Positions 24,733 to 33,940 of a DNA stretch of 64,000 nt are shown here, one piece after another. The position numbers were made by a program, and so were the translations under genes. The stretch is taken from contig NZ_CP083646.1 in assembly GCF_020099275.1 (NCBI RefSeq), positions 372,001 to 436,000 on the forward strand, written 5' to 3'. This DNA is from Corynebacterium falsenii. GTDB taxonomy: Bacteria > Actinomycetota > Actinomycetes > Mycobacteriales > Mycobacteriaceae. The notes beneath the pieces are model-generated. The model did not search any database. It worked only from the letters and a program-made list of their open reading frames with translations, and was not told where the DNA came from. Positions within the stretch are counted from its first letter, which is position 1. Each line of letters starts with the position of its first letter.

Positions 24733-27600
24733 ATGGCACGCTCCCTAGGATCTCAGCGCCGCGCCCCGCAGCGCACACCGCGCACACTGCGCACCCAGCG
24801 CAACCAGCGCTCCCGCACGAGCATCACTGTGCGCAGCACCGGCCCCCGCCGCGCCTCTCGCGCGCTCGTGGCCAGCTTCGCCACGGTCGGCCTCACCGGC
24901 CTCACCACCATCGCCGTGCCTACGATTGTGCCCTCGATCCTGCCCACCGCCTCCGCCGCCACACCAACGAACCAACCCGCCGGCCTCGGCGTGTCCGTCT
25001 CCACATTCCCCTACAACCCCACCTCGGACACCGGCGCCGCGCAGTGGTCCAACCCCAACGCGCGCTCTACCGACCCGCAACAGTCCGTCACCGTGGAAGT
25101 CCTCTCGGCAACCCCCACCGTCGTCACCACGGACTCCAGCCACGTCAGCTACTCCCTGCGCATCACCAACAACCGCCTCGATCCCATCAGCGACCTCTCC
25201 CTGCGCCTGTTCTACGCCAACCCCGCCACGACCGGCCCCACGATCCGCCTGTCACAGCTCACCAACCAAGGCGAATTCCCGTTCTCCAGCAACCTTGACA
25301 AGCTCTCCGGTACCATCGACCCAGGCCAATCGCGCGACGTCACCGTCTCCATTCCTCTCGATCCTTCTTTTTCCGACGCCACAACGCTGGCCCTGCCCGC
25401 ACCCGGCATATCGGGTGTTGGCGCCCATCCGCTGCTGTTCAGCCTCTCCGGTACTCCCCGGGACCAGGGCGGTAGCCAGCTCCTCGGGGTGACTCGGGCG
25501 ACGTTGTCGCTGGTGGCGTCAAAAAAAGAAAAACAAGACCAGCAAGGACAGGCGGATCAGAAGCTACCCACGCCCGTGACGGTGATCTACCCGCTCGCGG
25601 CGGAGACGAACAGCACTGCGGGTGCCACGGGCGACGCCCCACAGCGCGCGCCGCTGTACCTCAGCAACGAGGAGCTCGCCGACCAGCTGCGGCCCGGCGG
25701 TCGGCTGCGCGACCTGCTCGATGCGTACCGGGACGCAGTCGCGAAGCCAGATGGCGCCAAGCTGCGCCAGGCGACATGCATCGGGATCGACCCGGAGCTG
25801 CTCGACACGGTCGACCGGATGGCCGGTGGCTACACGGTGGGCACGGAGATCCCGGACTCGGTGGAGGAACCGAAGCGACTGCGCGACTCGTGGGGGGAGA
25901 TCCTCGGCCGCGATAAGCCGAAAACTTCACCGGGGCAGGGAGCGGACGTGGCGGCGGCGTGGCTCGCCGACCTGCGCAGCCTCGTGGAAAACAACTGCTC
26001 GGTGGCGCTGCCGTACGCCGGAGCGGACATCAACACCCTGGCCGGGGCGAATAACGAGTGGCTGAGCGTGCTGGCCTACGGGCTGGGATCGGCCACGCTG
26101 GAGCGGGTGCTCGGGCAGGTGCCGATGAAGAACGTGGTGATCCCCGGCGGCGGGTATGTCACCGAGCAGGCCGTGCCGTTGCTGGCTGCGGGTGCCAGCG
26201 GGGGAGTAGACGAGAACGCGTCCAAGCGATTCGAGGCGACGGTGGCCGCGCAGTCGGCGTTGCCGACCCTGGGCGATGGTTCGGAGGTGACCACGCTGGT
26301 AGCGGATAACACCGTGCAGGTGACCACGCCGGGCAGTGGTACGGCTGATGACTCCGGTGACGGCGGCGCAGGCAACGGTGGGGTAGGCAACGGTGGCGCA
26401 GCTAGCCAGCGCCCCAACGACCTCGTCGCCATCGCCAACGGCACCCGCGCCCTGACCTATTCCGCGGACCTCGGAGCCGCGCTCATGGCCACCGGCACGC
26501 AGCCGCAGGTCGCGCCGTTTTCCAACCCCGACCTGCGCTACACCATGGAGCAAGATAGCCCGGCCAGCCGCATGAGCAACGCCGTGGCCGTCCTCGACCA
26601 GCAGGTCTCCTCCGGCACGCCCGTGGTGGCGGTGCCCCCGGCGCTGTGGAGCGTGTCGAAGCAGGGCGCAACGACATTCCTCGATACGGTCGCGGCGCAC
26701 TTCGCTGACGATTCGGCCACGCCGCGCCCTCTGTCCGCCGCCGTGAGCTCCCCGCCGGAGGGCGTGACGCTGCCGCAGGGCACCACGCTCGATCCGTACT
26801 CCGATGTGGGCGAGGCCAGCCCCGAGTTCGTGCGCGCCATCGGTGATGTTTCCCGCCAGGTGCGCGACCTCACGCTGCTCATGCGCAACGACCCGGCCAT
26901 TGCCGTGACGCGGGAGGTCTACACGCGCCCGCTGTTCTCGGACGTGCTGCATGCCGCGTCGTCGTACCGCACACGGGTGCGGTCGCTATACGTTGCGTCG
27001 CGCCAGGCCGCCATTAACCGCCTGGACACGGTCGCCACAGTGGTGAGGAATCTGCGGTCCTCCATTGCGTTGTTGCCACCGGGCAATGTGTTCACGCGGA
27101 CCTCGGACTCCTCCCCGCTGCTCGTGGTGGCGCGCAACGGCTTGCCGCTGCCGGTACCCGCGCAAGTTGATTATCATTCCGACGCCACCACGCCGGTCAC
27201 CGTCACCCTCCCCGAGGAGGTGCAGTTGATTCCGGCAAAGGGGTCCATCACCTTGTCCCTGACCACGGACATGCAGGATCCTTCAGGTACCACGGACTTG
27301 AGCTTGTGGCTGGCCGCCCCGCCCGGGTCGGAAGAGGCCCGGGATCTCGCGGAGTCCGCAGGCGCTGCCAATGATCAGTTGGCGGAAGCCGACGCTCCCC
27401 GCGGCAGCCTGTCCCCGGATCAGGATCCCACGCGCATCTCCGCGCCCGTGGAGCTGCGTGTGCAATCAGTTCCGGGCATGTCTGGATTGTCCATTGCGGC
27501 GATTGTAGGCGGATTGGCGCTCATTGCTGTGGCCGGAAAAATTGTGTGGTCCAGGCGGAGTGGTTCCTCGTCGCGGCGGTTAAAGCGCCTTAATCGCTAA
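24733..27600 (+). CDS. Large secreted/membrane protein, DUF6049-like (Rv3909 position)
   Basis: Protein of 955 residues. A basic Arg-rich N-terminus and a hydrophobic segment (about 43-75, ending SAASAATP-like) form a signal peptide or anchor. A long extracytoplasmic part has an early beta-rich domain (SYSLRITNNRLDPISDLSLRLFY), and a C-terminal helix (SIAAIVGGLALIAVAGKIVW) is followed by an Arg/Lys-rich tail. The same place between mutT4 and murJ is held by Rv3909 in mycobacteria. The conserved linkage with the lipid II flippase suggests a role in envelope assembly; no biochemical function is known to me. Confidence 0.8.
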   Translation: MARSLGSQRRAPQRTPRTLRTQRNQRSRTSITVRSTGPRRASRALVASFATVGLTGLTTIAVPTIVPSILPTASAATPTNQPAGLGVSVSTFPYNPTSDTGAAQWSNPNARSTDPQQSVTVEVLSATPTVVTTDSSHVSYSLRITNNRLDPISDLSLRLFYANPATTGPTIRLSQLTNQGEFPFSSNLDKLSGTIDPGQSRDVTVSIPLDPSFSDATTLALPAPGISGVGAHPLLFSLSGTPRDQGGSQLLGVTRATLSLVASKKEKQDQQGQADQKLPTPVTVIYPLAAETNSTAGATGDAPQRAPLYLSNEELADQLRPGGRLRDLLDAYRDAVAKPDGAKLRQATCIGIDPELLDTVDRMAGGYTVGTEIPDSVEEPKRLRDSWGEILGRDKPKTSPGQGADVAAAWLADLRSLVENNCSVALPYAGADINTLAGANNEWLSVLAYGLGSATLERVLGQVPMKNVVIPGGGYVTEQAVPLLAAGASGGVDENASKRFEATVAAQSALPTLGDGSEVTTLVADNTVQVTTPGSGTADDSGDGGAGNGGVGNGGAASQRPNDLVAIANGTRALTYSADLGAALMATGTQPQVAPFSNPDLRYTMEQDSPASRMSNAVAVLDQQVSSGTPVVAVPPALWSVSKQGATTFLDTVAAHFADDSATPRPLSAAVSSPPEGVTLPQGTTLDPYSDVGEASPEFVRAIGDVSRQVRDLTLLMRNDPAIAVTREVYTRPLFSDVLHAASSYRTRVRSLYVASRQAAINRLDTVATVVRNLRSSIALLPPGNVFTRTSDSSPLLVVARNGLPLPVPAQVDYHSDATTPVTVTLPEEVQLIPAKGSITLSLTTDMQDPSGTTDLSLWLAAPPGSEEARDLAESAGAANDQLAEADAPRGSLSPDQDPTRISAPVELRVQSVPGMSGLSIAAIVGGLALIAVAGKIVWSRRSGSSSRRLKRLNR

Positions 27601-27687
27601 ACCCCTTAATTATTGTTTTTCGCACCGCACAGCGCTGAATGCTCAAAACTCCGCGGCAAAGATTAGGACACTCACCACTTATGCACC

Positions 27688-30600
27688 ATGATTGCATTTG
27701 TGGATCATAGAGAACAGGACTCCCAGCCGACGTCGGGACAGCGCGGTCGCTTTCACGCGCCACTGCCGCCGGCGATCGTGCCCTCCAGTTCCAAAACTGA
27801 GCCTTCGGGTACCACTCCGCCCGGCTCGTCGCAGGCTGCTTCACAGGACTCTGGTTCGGCCCTGAGCCATCCGCAGGGCACCGAGCAGAAGGCAGCGCAG
27901 GCGACCGCAGACGCGCCAGCAGGCTCACAGAGGGAAAGCAGCGCTACTGGCGCCACCGATGCCACGGCAGACGCTGCTCCAACCCAGGGCAAAGCTTCCG
28001 CCGGTGCCGATACGGATACGAAAAAACACACCGCCGCGGATTCTGATGACAGTGCTATGCTCCGCACCGGCGGATCCATGGCCATTGCGACACTGCTGAG
28101 CCGTATTACCGGCTTCTTGCGCGCGGTCTTTATTTCCGCCGCGCTCGGTGGCGCTGTGTCTTCTGCCTTTAACACGGCGAATACGCTGCCGAACCTAGTC
28201 ACCGAATTGGTGCTCGGCGCCGTTCTTACCGCACTTGTCGTGCCCGTGTTGGTGCGCGCGGAAAAGGAAGACGCAGATAAAGGCGAGGCCTTTATTCGAA
28301 GATTGCTGACAATTACCTTCAGCATCACCATTGTGGTGACCATTGCCTCCGTTCTTCTAGCACCAGTTCTGATCCGAATAAGCCTGCCGGAAGACGGCAA
28401 AGTCAATATCGAAATGGCCACGGCCTTTTCGTACCTGCTGTTACCGCAGATCCTGTTCTACGCCATGTTTGCCGTGTTCATGGCGGTGCTCAACACTAAA
28501 GGCATATTCAAGCCCGGCGCGTGGGCCCCGGTGGCCAATAACATTGTCACGTTGGCCGTGATGAGCCTGTATTTCTTCGTTCCCGAACAATCGCGCCTGC
28601 AGCCCACGGATAATGTGACATTTACTAATCCCCATGTGATGTTGCTGGGCTTGGGTACGACGTTGGGCGTGGTTATTCAGGCCGTTATTATGCTGCCTTA
28701 TCTCAAAAAGGCAAACATTAATCTTAAACCTTTGTGGGGCCTGGATGATCGCCTTAAGGCTTTCGGCGGAATGGCCGTGGCGATTATTCTTTATGTCGCC
28801 ATTTCCCAGGTCGGTTGGAACCTGAATAACCGCATCGCCGGTAATACTTGGGCCGTTGCGCCGACGATTTATATGCAGGCGTGGCAATTGCTGCAAATGC
28901 CGTATGGCGTGATTGGCGTGACGTTGCTGACCGCCGTCATGCCCCGCCTATCCAGGAATGCCGCAGACGGCGACGACAAAGCGGTGGTGCGCGACCTGAC
29001 GGTGGCGTCGAAACTAACGATGATGGCACTGGTGCCGGTCATCGTGTTCTACACCTGCTTCGGCACCCTCATCGCCACAGCACTGTTTGCGTACAAGAAC
29101 TTCAGTATGGACGACGCCACAGTGCTCGGTTGGACCGTGTCGTTCTCGGCCTTCACGCTGATTCCCTACGCCATCGTGCTGCTGCACCTCCGCGTGTTCT
29201 ACGCGCGCGAGGAAGTGTGGACTCCGACCTTCATCATCGCGGGCATCACCATCACCAAACTGGCGCTGGCCTACACGGCACCACACATCGCCACCGAACC
29301 GCGACTCGTGGTGGTGCTGCTAGGTGCCGCCAACGGCTTCGGCTTCCTCGCCGGTGCAATCATTGGCGACCGGCTGCTGCGCCGATCGCTGGGCAGCCTG
29401 CAGTTCCGCAAGGTTACGAAGACGGTGCTGTGGGCGCTGGGCTCCTCACTACTCGGCGCGCTCGTGGCCTGGCGGGTGGATGTGCTCATTCACACTTACG
29501 TGTTTCCCGACGTGGCGAACCCGTACATGCTCTTCCGCCTGCTGATCTCCGGCGTGATCTTCCTCGGCGTGACCGGCGTGGTGCTGCTGCGCGCCCCGCT
29601 GCCCGAGATCTCGCTGCTGCTCGGCGTGCTCTCCCGCGTGCCGGGCCTGGCGAAGGTGCTGCCGAAGCCGCGCCCCGCCGACGTGGAGGAGGAGAAGCCC
29701 TACGCGCCGCAGCAGGCCACCTCCGCCCAGGAGCTGGCTGCACGCGAATCCGCCAGCATGTCCGGTTCCATGATGGGCACGGCCCTGCCGCCGCTGTCTG
29801 CCGGCCGGGTACGCGGACCGCGCCTCGTGGCCGGTGCACCGATCCTGGAAGGTCGCTACCGCCTGCTCGCGGACCACGGCGGCTCCAGCAGCGCTCGGCT
29901 GTGGCAGGGTCGCGACGTCTCCGACGGCTCGATTGTCGCCCTGACGATCATGGACCCGTGCGCCTACGTCAAGGCCCACGCGGAGCCGGGGGAGTACATC
30001 AACCCCAACGGCGCGCGCGTGCGCAAGGCCAAGGACGACATCCTGCGCCGCTCCGCCAAGCTCAAGGACCTCGACGAGCCGGGCATGGCGAAGGTCCGCC
30101 GCGTCATCGACTACGGCACCCTCGTGCTGATCGTCTCCGATTGGATGCAGGGGTCCCCGCTGACCACGGTGGCAGAATCCGCTCCTGATCCCTTGGCCGC
30201 TGGCTATGCGGTGGCTTCCCTCGCCGACGCCGCCGCAGCCGCCCACGACGCTGAGACGTGTTTGGGACTGGACCACCGCGATCGCCTCCGTGTGACCACC
30301 CAAGGCACCGCCGTGGTGGCATTCCCCGGTGTGCTCCCCAACAACAGCACCCGGCAGGACACCCACGGCATCGCCGTGGCGCTGGGCCTACTGCTGGAAC
30401 ACGTTCCCTTCGAGGACGTGCCGGACGCACTGACGAATGCCTACCGCACAATCAAGGACCTCAACTCCTCGGACACCGACGCGGTGGACCTGCGCAAGGT
30501 CGCCAAGCAGCTGCGCAGCATCGCCACCGGCGAGCTCAGCGTGGCCGAGGATGACACCCCGGATCCCTCCAGCCGCGCCGGCTTCGGTGCCGAGCGCAAC

Positions 30601-31434
30601 CGCCCCCGCAACCTCGTCATGGCCGGTGGTTTGGCGTTCGTGACCGTCGTGCTGCTGGCGGCTCTCATTGCCGGCCTGGTGAGCATCCTGGGCGGCAACC
30701 GCAACGATTCGCCGCTGTCGACGAACTCGCTGCGCCAGGGCGCTGAATCCATCGTCGACGGCGACCCAGCCCCCGTTGCCCTGTCCAACGCGCGGGCGTG
30801 GATGCCCGTCAACGGCAAGGGGACCGAAGATAATCCCAGCATGGTGCCGCTCGTCCTCGACGGCAACCCGGCGACTCGCTGGGAGTCTGATGTGTACGTC
30901 AACCAGCTCGGTCCTGGGCCGAACTCCCTCAAGGAGGGCGTGGGTATCCTCATCGACCTGCCGCAGGACACACGGATCCACTCCGTTGCCCTGCAGGGCC
31001 TCACACCGGGCACCACGATGCAGCTGCGCACCTCTACAGGAGATCCGACGACGCTCAACGACACCACGCTGCTGGACACCGTCTCTGTGACGGCCCCGGA
31101 CATGACGGTCGAGCTAGATCCCACTCGCCGGGATACGCCATCGACGACGCAACAGGTGCCCAGTGCGAACCCTGCATCGCCCTCGGATGCGGTGACCGTG
31201 ACAGTCGAGCCCCAACCGGGTGCCAGCGCAAGCGCCGATCCGGGCAGCAACCCGAATAACGACCCGAAGGGGCCGGGTCGGCCCAAGGGCAACCGGTTGC
31301 TCCTGTGGATCACTGGATTGCCGATGCCGAATGCGGCGTCGATCAGCGACATCTCCGTGCAAGGCACCTGGCCTGGGATGAACGCGGAGGATCAGCCGGA
31401 GGGTTCGGAGTTATCCACAGCCTCGTCGCCGTAG
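27688..31434 (+). CDS. murJ: Lipid II flippase MurJ fused to a pseudokinase and extracellular domain
   Basis: Giant protein of 1248 residues. Residues 1-125 are disordered; about 130-660 form the MATE-like flippase with 14-15 helices (ATLLSRITGFLRAVFIS, NTLPNLVTELVLGAVLTA) that exports lipid II for peptidoglycan. About 719-950 is a protein kinase-like domain in which the VAxK lysine (VALT here) and the DFG motif are missing, so it is a pseudokinase. A helix near 975-1000 leads to a discoidin-like extracellular domain (LDGNPATRWESD). This layout equals mycobacterial MviN (Rv3910), where the pseudokinase binds FhaA after phosphorylation. Two perfect DnaA boxes flank its stop codon. Confidence 0.93.
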   Translation: MIAFVDHREQDSQPTSGQRGRFHAPLPPAIVPSSSKTEPSGTTPPGSSQAASQDSGSALSHPQGTEQKAAQATADAPAGSQRESSATGATDATADAAPTQGKASAGADTDTKKHTAADSDDSAMLRTGGSMAIATLLSRITGFLRAVFISAALGGAVSSAFNTANTLPNLVTELVLGAVLTALVVPVLVRAEKEDADKGEAFIRRLLTITFSITIVVTIASVLLAPVLIRISLPEDGKVNIEMATAFSYLLLPQILFYAMFAVFMAVLNTKGIFKPGAWAPVANNIVTLAVMSLYFFVPEQSRLQPTDNVTFTNPHVMLLGLGTTLGVVIQAVIMLPYLKKANINLKPLWGLDDRLKAFGGMAVAIILYVAISQVGWNLNNRIAGNTWAVAPTIYMQAWQLLQMPYGVIGVTLLTAVMPRLSRNAADGDDKAVVRDLTVASKLTMMALVPVIVFYTCFGTLIATALFAYKNFSMDDATVLGWTVSFSAFTLIPYAIVLLHLRVFYAREEVWTPTFIIAGITITKLALAYTAPHIATEPRLVVVLLGAANGFGFLAGAIIGDRLLRRSLGSLQFRKVTKTVLWALGSSLLGALVAWRVDVLIHTYVFPDVANPYMLFRLLISGVIFLGVTGVVLLRAPLPEISLLLGVLSRVPGLAKVLPKPRPADVEEEKPYAPQQATSAQELAARESASMSGSMMGTALPPLSAGRVRGPRLVAGAPILEGRYRLLADHGGSSSARLWQGRDVSDGSIVALTIMDPCAYVKAHAEPGEYINPNGARVRKAKDDILRRSAKLKDLDEPGMAKVRRVIDYGTLVLIVSDWMQGSPLTTVAESAPDPLAAGYAVASLADAAAAAHDAETCLGLDHRDRLRVTTQGTAVVAFPGVLPNNSTRQDTHGIAVALGLLLEHVPFEDVPDALTNAYRTIKDLNSSDTDAVDLRKVAKQLRSIATGELSVAEDDTPDPSSRAGFGAERNRPRNLVMAGGLAFVTVVLLAALIAGLVSILGGNRNDSPLSTNSLRQGAESIVDGDPAPVALSNARAWMPVNGKGTEDNPSMVPLVLDGNPATRWESDVYVNQLGPGPNSLKEGVGILIDLPQDTRIHSVALQGLTPGTTMQLRTSTGDPTTLNDTTLLDTVSVTAPDMTVELDPTRRDTPSTTQQVPSANPASPSDAVTVTVEPQPGASASADPGSNPNNDPKGPGRPKGNRLLLWITGLPMPNAASISDISVQGTWPGMNAEDQPEGSELSTASSP

Positions 31435-31451
31435 AAACTAAGTTATCCACA
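31411..31451 (+). promoter_or_regulatory. Pair of perfect DnaA boxes at the murJ-sigM junction
   Basis: TTATCCACA occurs at 31411-31419 (inside the last codons of murJ) and 31443-31451 (just after its stop), same orientation, 32 bp apart or about three helical turns. They are outside the origin, 11 kb from dnaA. Either chance, a DnaA-controlled sigM promoter, or a titration site. Confidence 0.6.
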
Positions 31452-31569
31452 GGCCCGGGGGAGGATAGCCAGCGGTCGGGTGGTGGCGTTCCTACAGTGG
31501 GGGCACACAGCGAGTGAACACGGTGGTCACGGGGTAAGGACCACCGGCTCGCTGGGGGAGGGGACAACG

Positions 31570-32175
31570 ATGTTCAACGACATGTACGCACCGAAATTTC
31601 CGGAACACACCGACGAGGAACTGCTGCGAGACCACATCGCCGGAGTGCGCGGGGCGTTTCGCGAGCTCATTCACCGCCACCACCGGAAGCTGTGGTGGGC
31701 AATCAAACGCGCGGATGTGCCACGGGAGCATCACATGGATGTGTTCCAGGAGGGCCTGATCCGGATGCACCGCTTCGCCGCCAACTACAACGGCACCGGG
31801 CGGGCCACGGTATCCACGTGGATCACCACGATCATGCGCAACGCAGCGCTGACGTATATGCGCAAGTACGGCCGGGAGGCTCAGCCGGACGAGCACGAGT
31901 TCACCGACCGGGTGCGCACCGTGGCCTCACCCCGCGGGTTCCGAGAGGAGGCCACGGTGGAGCGGCTGGACTTGCACCGGTGCCTGCGGCGGCTCAGCCC
32001 GGATCTGCGGGCGGTCATCACACTCACGGCCTACTACGGACACTCCGAGCAAGAAGTAGCGCGGCAGTTGGGGATTCCGGTGGGAACGGTGAAATCGAAG
32101 AAGTTCCGCGCGCGGGCCGAGCTGCAACGCCACCTCGGCGGGGTAGGGGAATACCAGGTTGCTGCAGCCGGTTAA
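31570..32175 (+). CDS. sigM: ECF RNA polymerase sigma factor SigM
   Basis: Sigma-70 family ECF factor of 201 residues. Region 2 covers FRELIHRHHRKLWWAIKRADV through DVFQEGLIRMHRFAANY and STWITTIMRNAALTYMRK; region 4 is LRRLSPDLRAVITLTAYYGHSEQEVARQLGIPVGTVKSKKFRAR. Start at 31570 has the ribosome site GAGGGGA; upstream in-frame codons are unlikely. Position between murJ and trxB identifies SigM, which controls disulfide and oxidative stress genes in C. glutamicum. The mycobacterial anti-sigma gene (Rv3912) that normally follows is absent: trxB starts 121 bp downstream. Confidence 0.92.
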   Translation: MFNDMYAPKFPEHTDEELLRDHIAGVRGAFRELIHRHHRKLWWAIKRADVPREHHMDVFQEGLIRMHRFAANYNGTGRATVSTWITTIMRNAALTYMRKYGREAQPDEHEFTDRVRTVASPRGFREEATVERLDLHRCLRRLSPDLRAVITLTAYYGHSEQEVARQLGIPVGTVKSKKFRARAELQRHLGGVGEYQVAAAG

Positions 32176-32177
32176 AC
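32147..32177 (+). promoter_or_regulatory. Candidate SigH/SigM-type promoter of trxB
   Basis: GGGAATA (32147-32153) and GGTTAAA (32170-32176), 16 bp apart, fit the redox-stress ECF promoter pattern. It overlaps the last codons of sigM and lies about 120 bp before trxB. trxB is a known SigH target in C. glutamicum, which supports the call. Pattern match only. Confidence 0.5.
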
Positions 32178-32296
32178 TGGGGGAGATTGGCGCTACGGCT
32201 GGCAGTGGCGGGCCGTTGTGGCTGTGCTCTATCTGTGCTCTATCTGTGCCGTAACCGTGCCTTACGTTTTCCCAACCCTGCTGAAGGACCCACACC

Positions 32297-33346
32297 ATGG
32301 CTGAACCGTTCCTCAACGCAACTGGCTTCCTGAACAACAAGAACGACTCTCGCGACGGCGCCGATTCCGCTGACTCCGCTGATCGTGGCGATACCGGTAG
32401 CTCTGTTCACGACGTCATCATCGTCGGTTCCGGACCCGCCGGGTACACCGCTGCGATCTATGCGGCGCGCGCGGAACTCAAGCCCATTGTCTTCGAAGGA
32501 ATCGAGTACGGCGGACTGCTCATGCAGACCACCGAGGTGGAGAACTTCCCTGGGTTCCACGAGGGAATCATGGGCCCTGCGCTCATGGAGGAAATGCGCT
32601 CCCAGGCCGAACGCTTCGGCGCTGACCTGCGCCAGGAAGACGTTGAGCGGCTGGACCTGACCGGGGATATCAAGAAGGTATGGGTCTACGGCGAGGAATA
32701 CCAGGCCAAGACCGTGATCCTGGCCACCGGTGCTGCGCCGCGCTACCTCAACGTGCCCGGTGAGCAGGAAATGCTCGGCCGAGGCGTATCCGCCTGCGCA
32801 ACGTGCGACGGCTTCTTCTTCAAGGATAAGAAGATCGCCGTCATCGGAGGTGGCGATTCCGCCATGGAAGAGGCCGACTTCCTCACCAAGTTCGGCGAGA
32901 CCGTGACGGTCATCCACCGCCGCGAGGAGTTCCGCGCATCAGCCATCATGGTGGAGCGGGCGAAGGCCAACCCGAAGATCAACTTCATTATGAACGCGAA
33001 GGTCGTTGAGGTGAAGGGCGATGCCGCCGTGAGCGCACTGGTTGTCGAAGACACCGTGACGGGCGAGACCACCGAGGTTCCGATGGACGCCATGTTCGTG
33101 GCCATCGGTCACGACCCACGTACGGAAGTATTCAAGGACCAGGTGGAAGTCCACGACAACGGCTACGTGAAGGTCGAGGAGCCCAGCACCCGCACCAGCC
33201 TGCCGGGCGTGTTCGCTGCGGGCGACGTGGTGGATTCGCACTACCAGCAGGCCATTACCGCCGCCGGCTCCGGTTGTCGCGCTGCCCTGGATGCGGAGGC
33301 CTACCTGGCATCGTTCTCCGACTCATGGGAGCCGACCCGCAAGTAG
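32297..33346 (+). CDS. trxB: Thioredoxin reductase
   Basis: NADPH-dependent FAD enzyme of 349 residues that reduces thioredoxin. FAD motif [10 protein letters not shown] near residue 45, active-site CATC near residue 172 in [16 protein letters not shown] motif [10 protein letters not shown] and C-terminal GVFAAGDV are all present. The N-terminus carries about 38 extra residues, including ADSADSAD repeats, before the first beta strand. The start ATG at 32297 follows a GAAGGA site. Followed 79 bp later by trxA; the pair gives the thioredoxin system, probably induced by disulfide stress. Confidence 0.95.
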   Translation: MAEPFLNATGFLNNKNDSRDGADSADSADRGDTGSSVHDVIIVGSGPAGYTAAIYAARAELKPIVFEGIEYGGLLMQTTEVENFPGFHEGIMGPALMEEMRSQAERFGADLRQEDVERLDLTGDIKKVWVYGEEYQAKTVILATGAAPRYLNVPGEQEMLGRGVSACATCDGFFFKDKKIAVIGGGDSAMEEADFLTKFGETVTVIHRREEFRASAIMVERAKANPKINFIMNAKVVEVKGDAAVSALVVEDTVTGETTEVPMDAMFVAIGHDPRTEVFKDQVEVHDNGYVKVEEPSTRTSLPGVFAAGDVVDSHYQQAITAAGSGCRAALDAEAYLASFSDSWEPTRK

Positions 33347-33425
33347 GCACACGCGAGAGCCGGCTCGCCCAGACCCCACCCAGACACCGCTCATCTCCCA
33401 CTAGCTATATGAAAGGCCCCCACCC

Positions 33426-33749
33426 ATGGCTGACATCATCAACATCACCCAGGCATCCTTCAAGCAGCAGGTTGTGGAATCGGACGTCCCCGTCCTCGTG
33501 GACTTCTGGGCCGAGTGGTGCGGCCCCTGCCTGCGCATGTCTCCCATACTGGATCAACTGGCCGAGGAACTGGGTGAGACGGCCCGCATCGCCAAGGTAA
33601 ACATCGAAGAGGAGCGGATGCTCGCCGCGATGTTCCAGGTCATGTCCATCCCTGCGCTGATGGTGTTCCACAACGGTGAAAAAGTTGCTGAATTCAGCGG
33701 TGTCCAGTCTAAGGAAACCCTGAAGCAGAAGCTTGAATCCTACGCCTAA
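33426..33749 (+). CDS. trxA: Thioredoxin
   Basis: Cytoplasmic dithiol reductant of 107 residues, normal length. Active site WCGPC in VLVDFWAEWCGPCLRMSP and the cis-Pro loop MSIPALMVF are intact. Start ATG at 33426 with GAAAGG ribosome site. Cotranscribed with trxB; equals trxC of the mycobacterial locus. A hairpin follows at 33764-33788. Confidence 0.95.
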   Translation: MADIINITQASFKQQVVESDVPVLVDFWAEWCGPCLRMSPILDQLAEELGETARIAKVNIEEERMLAAMFQVMSIPALMVFHNGEKVAEFSGVQSKETLKQKLESYA

Positions 33750-33763
33750 CACACAGGTATCCC

Positions 33764-33788
33764 GCTCATTGGCTGGCTGCCAGTGAGC
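33764..33788 (+). terminator. Hairpin after trxA
   Basis: GCTCATTGGC and GCCAGTGAGC pair over ten positions (one G-T) around a 5-base loop, 15 bases after the trxA stop. There is no clear U-tract, so it may be a weak terminator or a 3'-end stabiliser. Confidence 0.45.
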
Positions 33789-33940
33789 ATAAAATAGTGC
33801 TGTGAGCTGCACTTTTTCTACGATCGGTTCCATGGGCGCGCCGAAGACGCGCTACGGAGGATTAGGGCAAAAGAACGGCGAACCGCCTAGAATATGTCCT
33901 AGCGGATTCTTGAATCCCCTTTTGCTCAGGTACCACCCGT

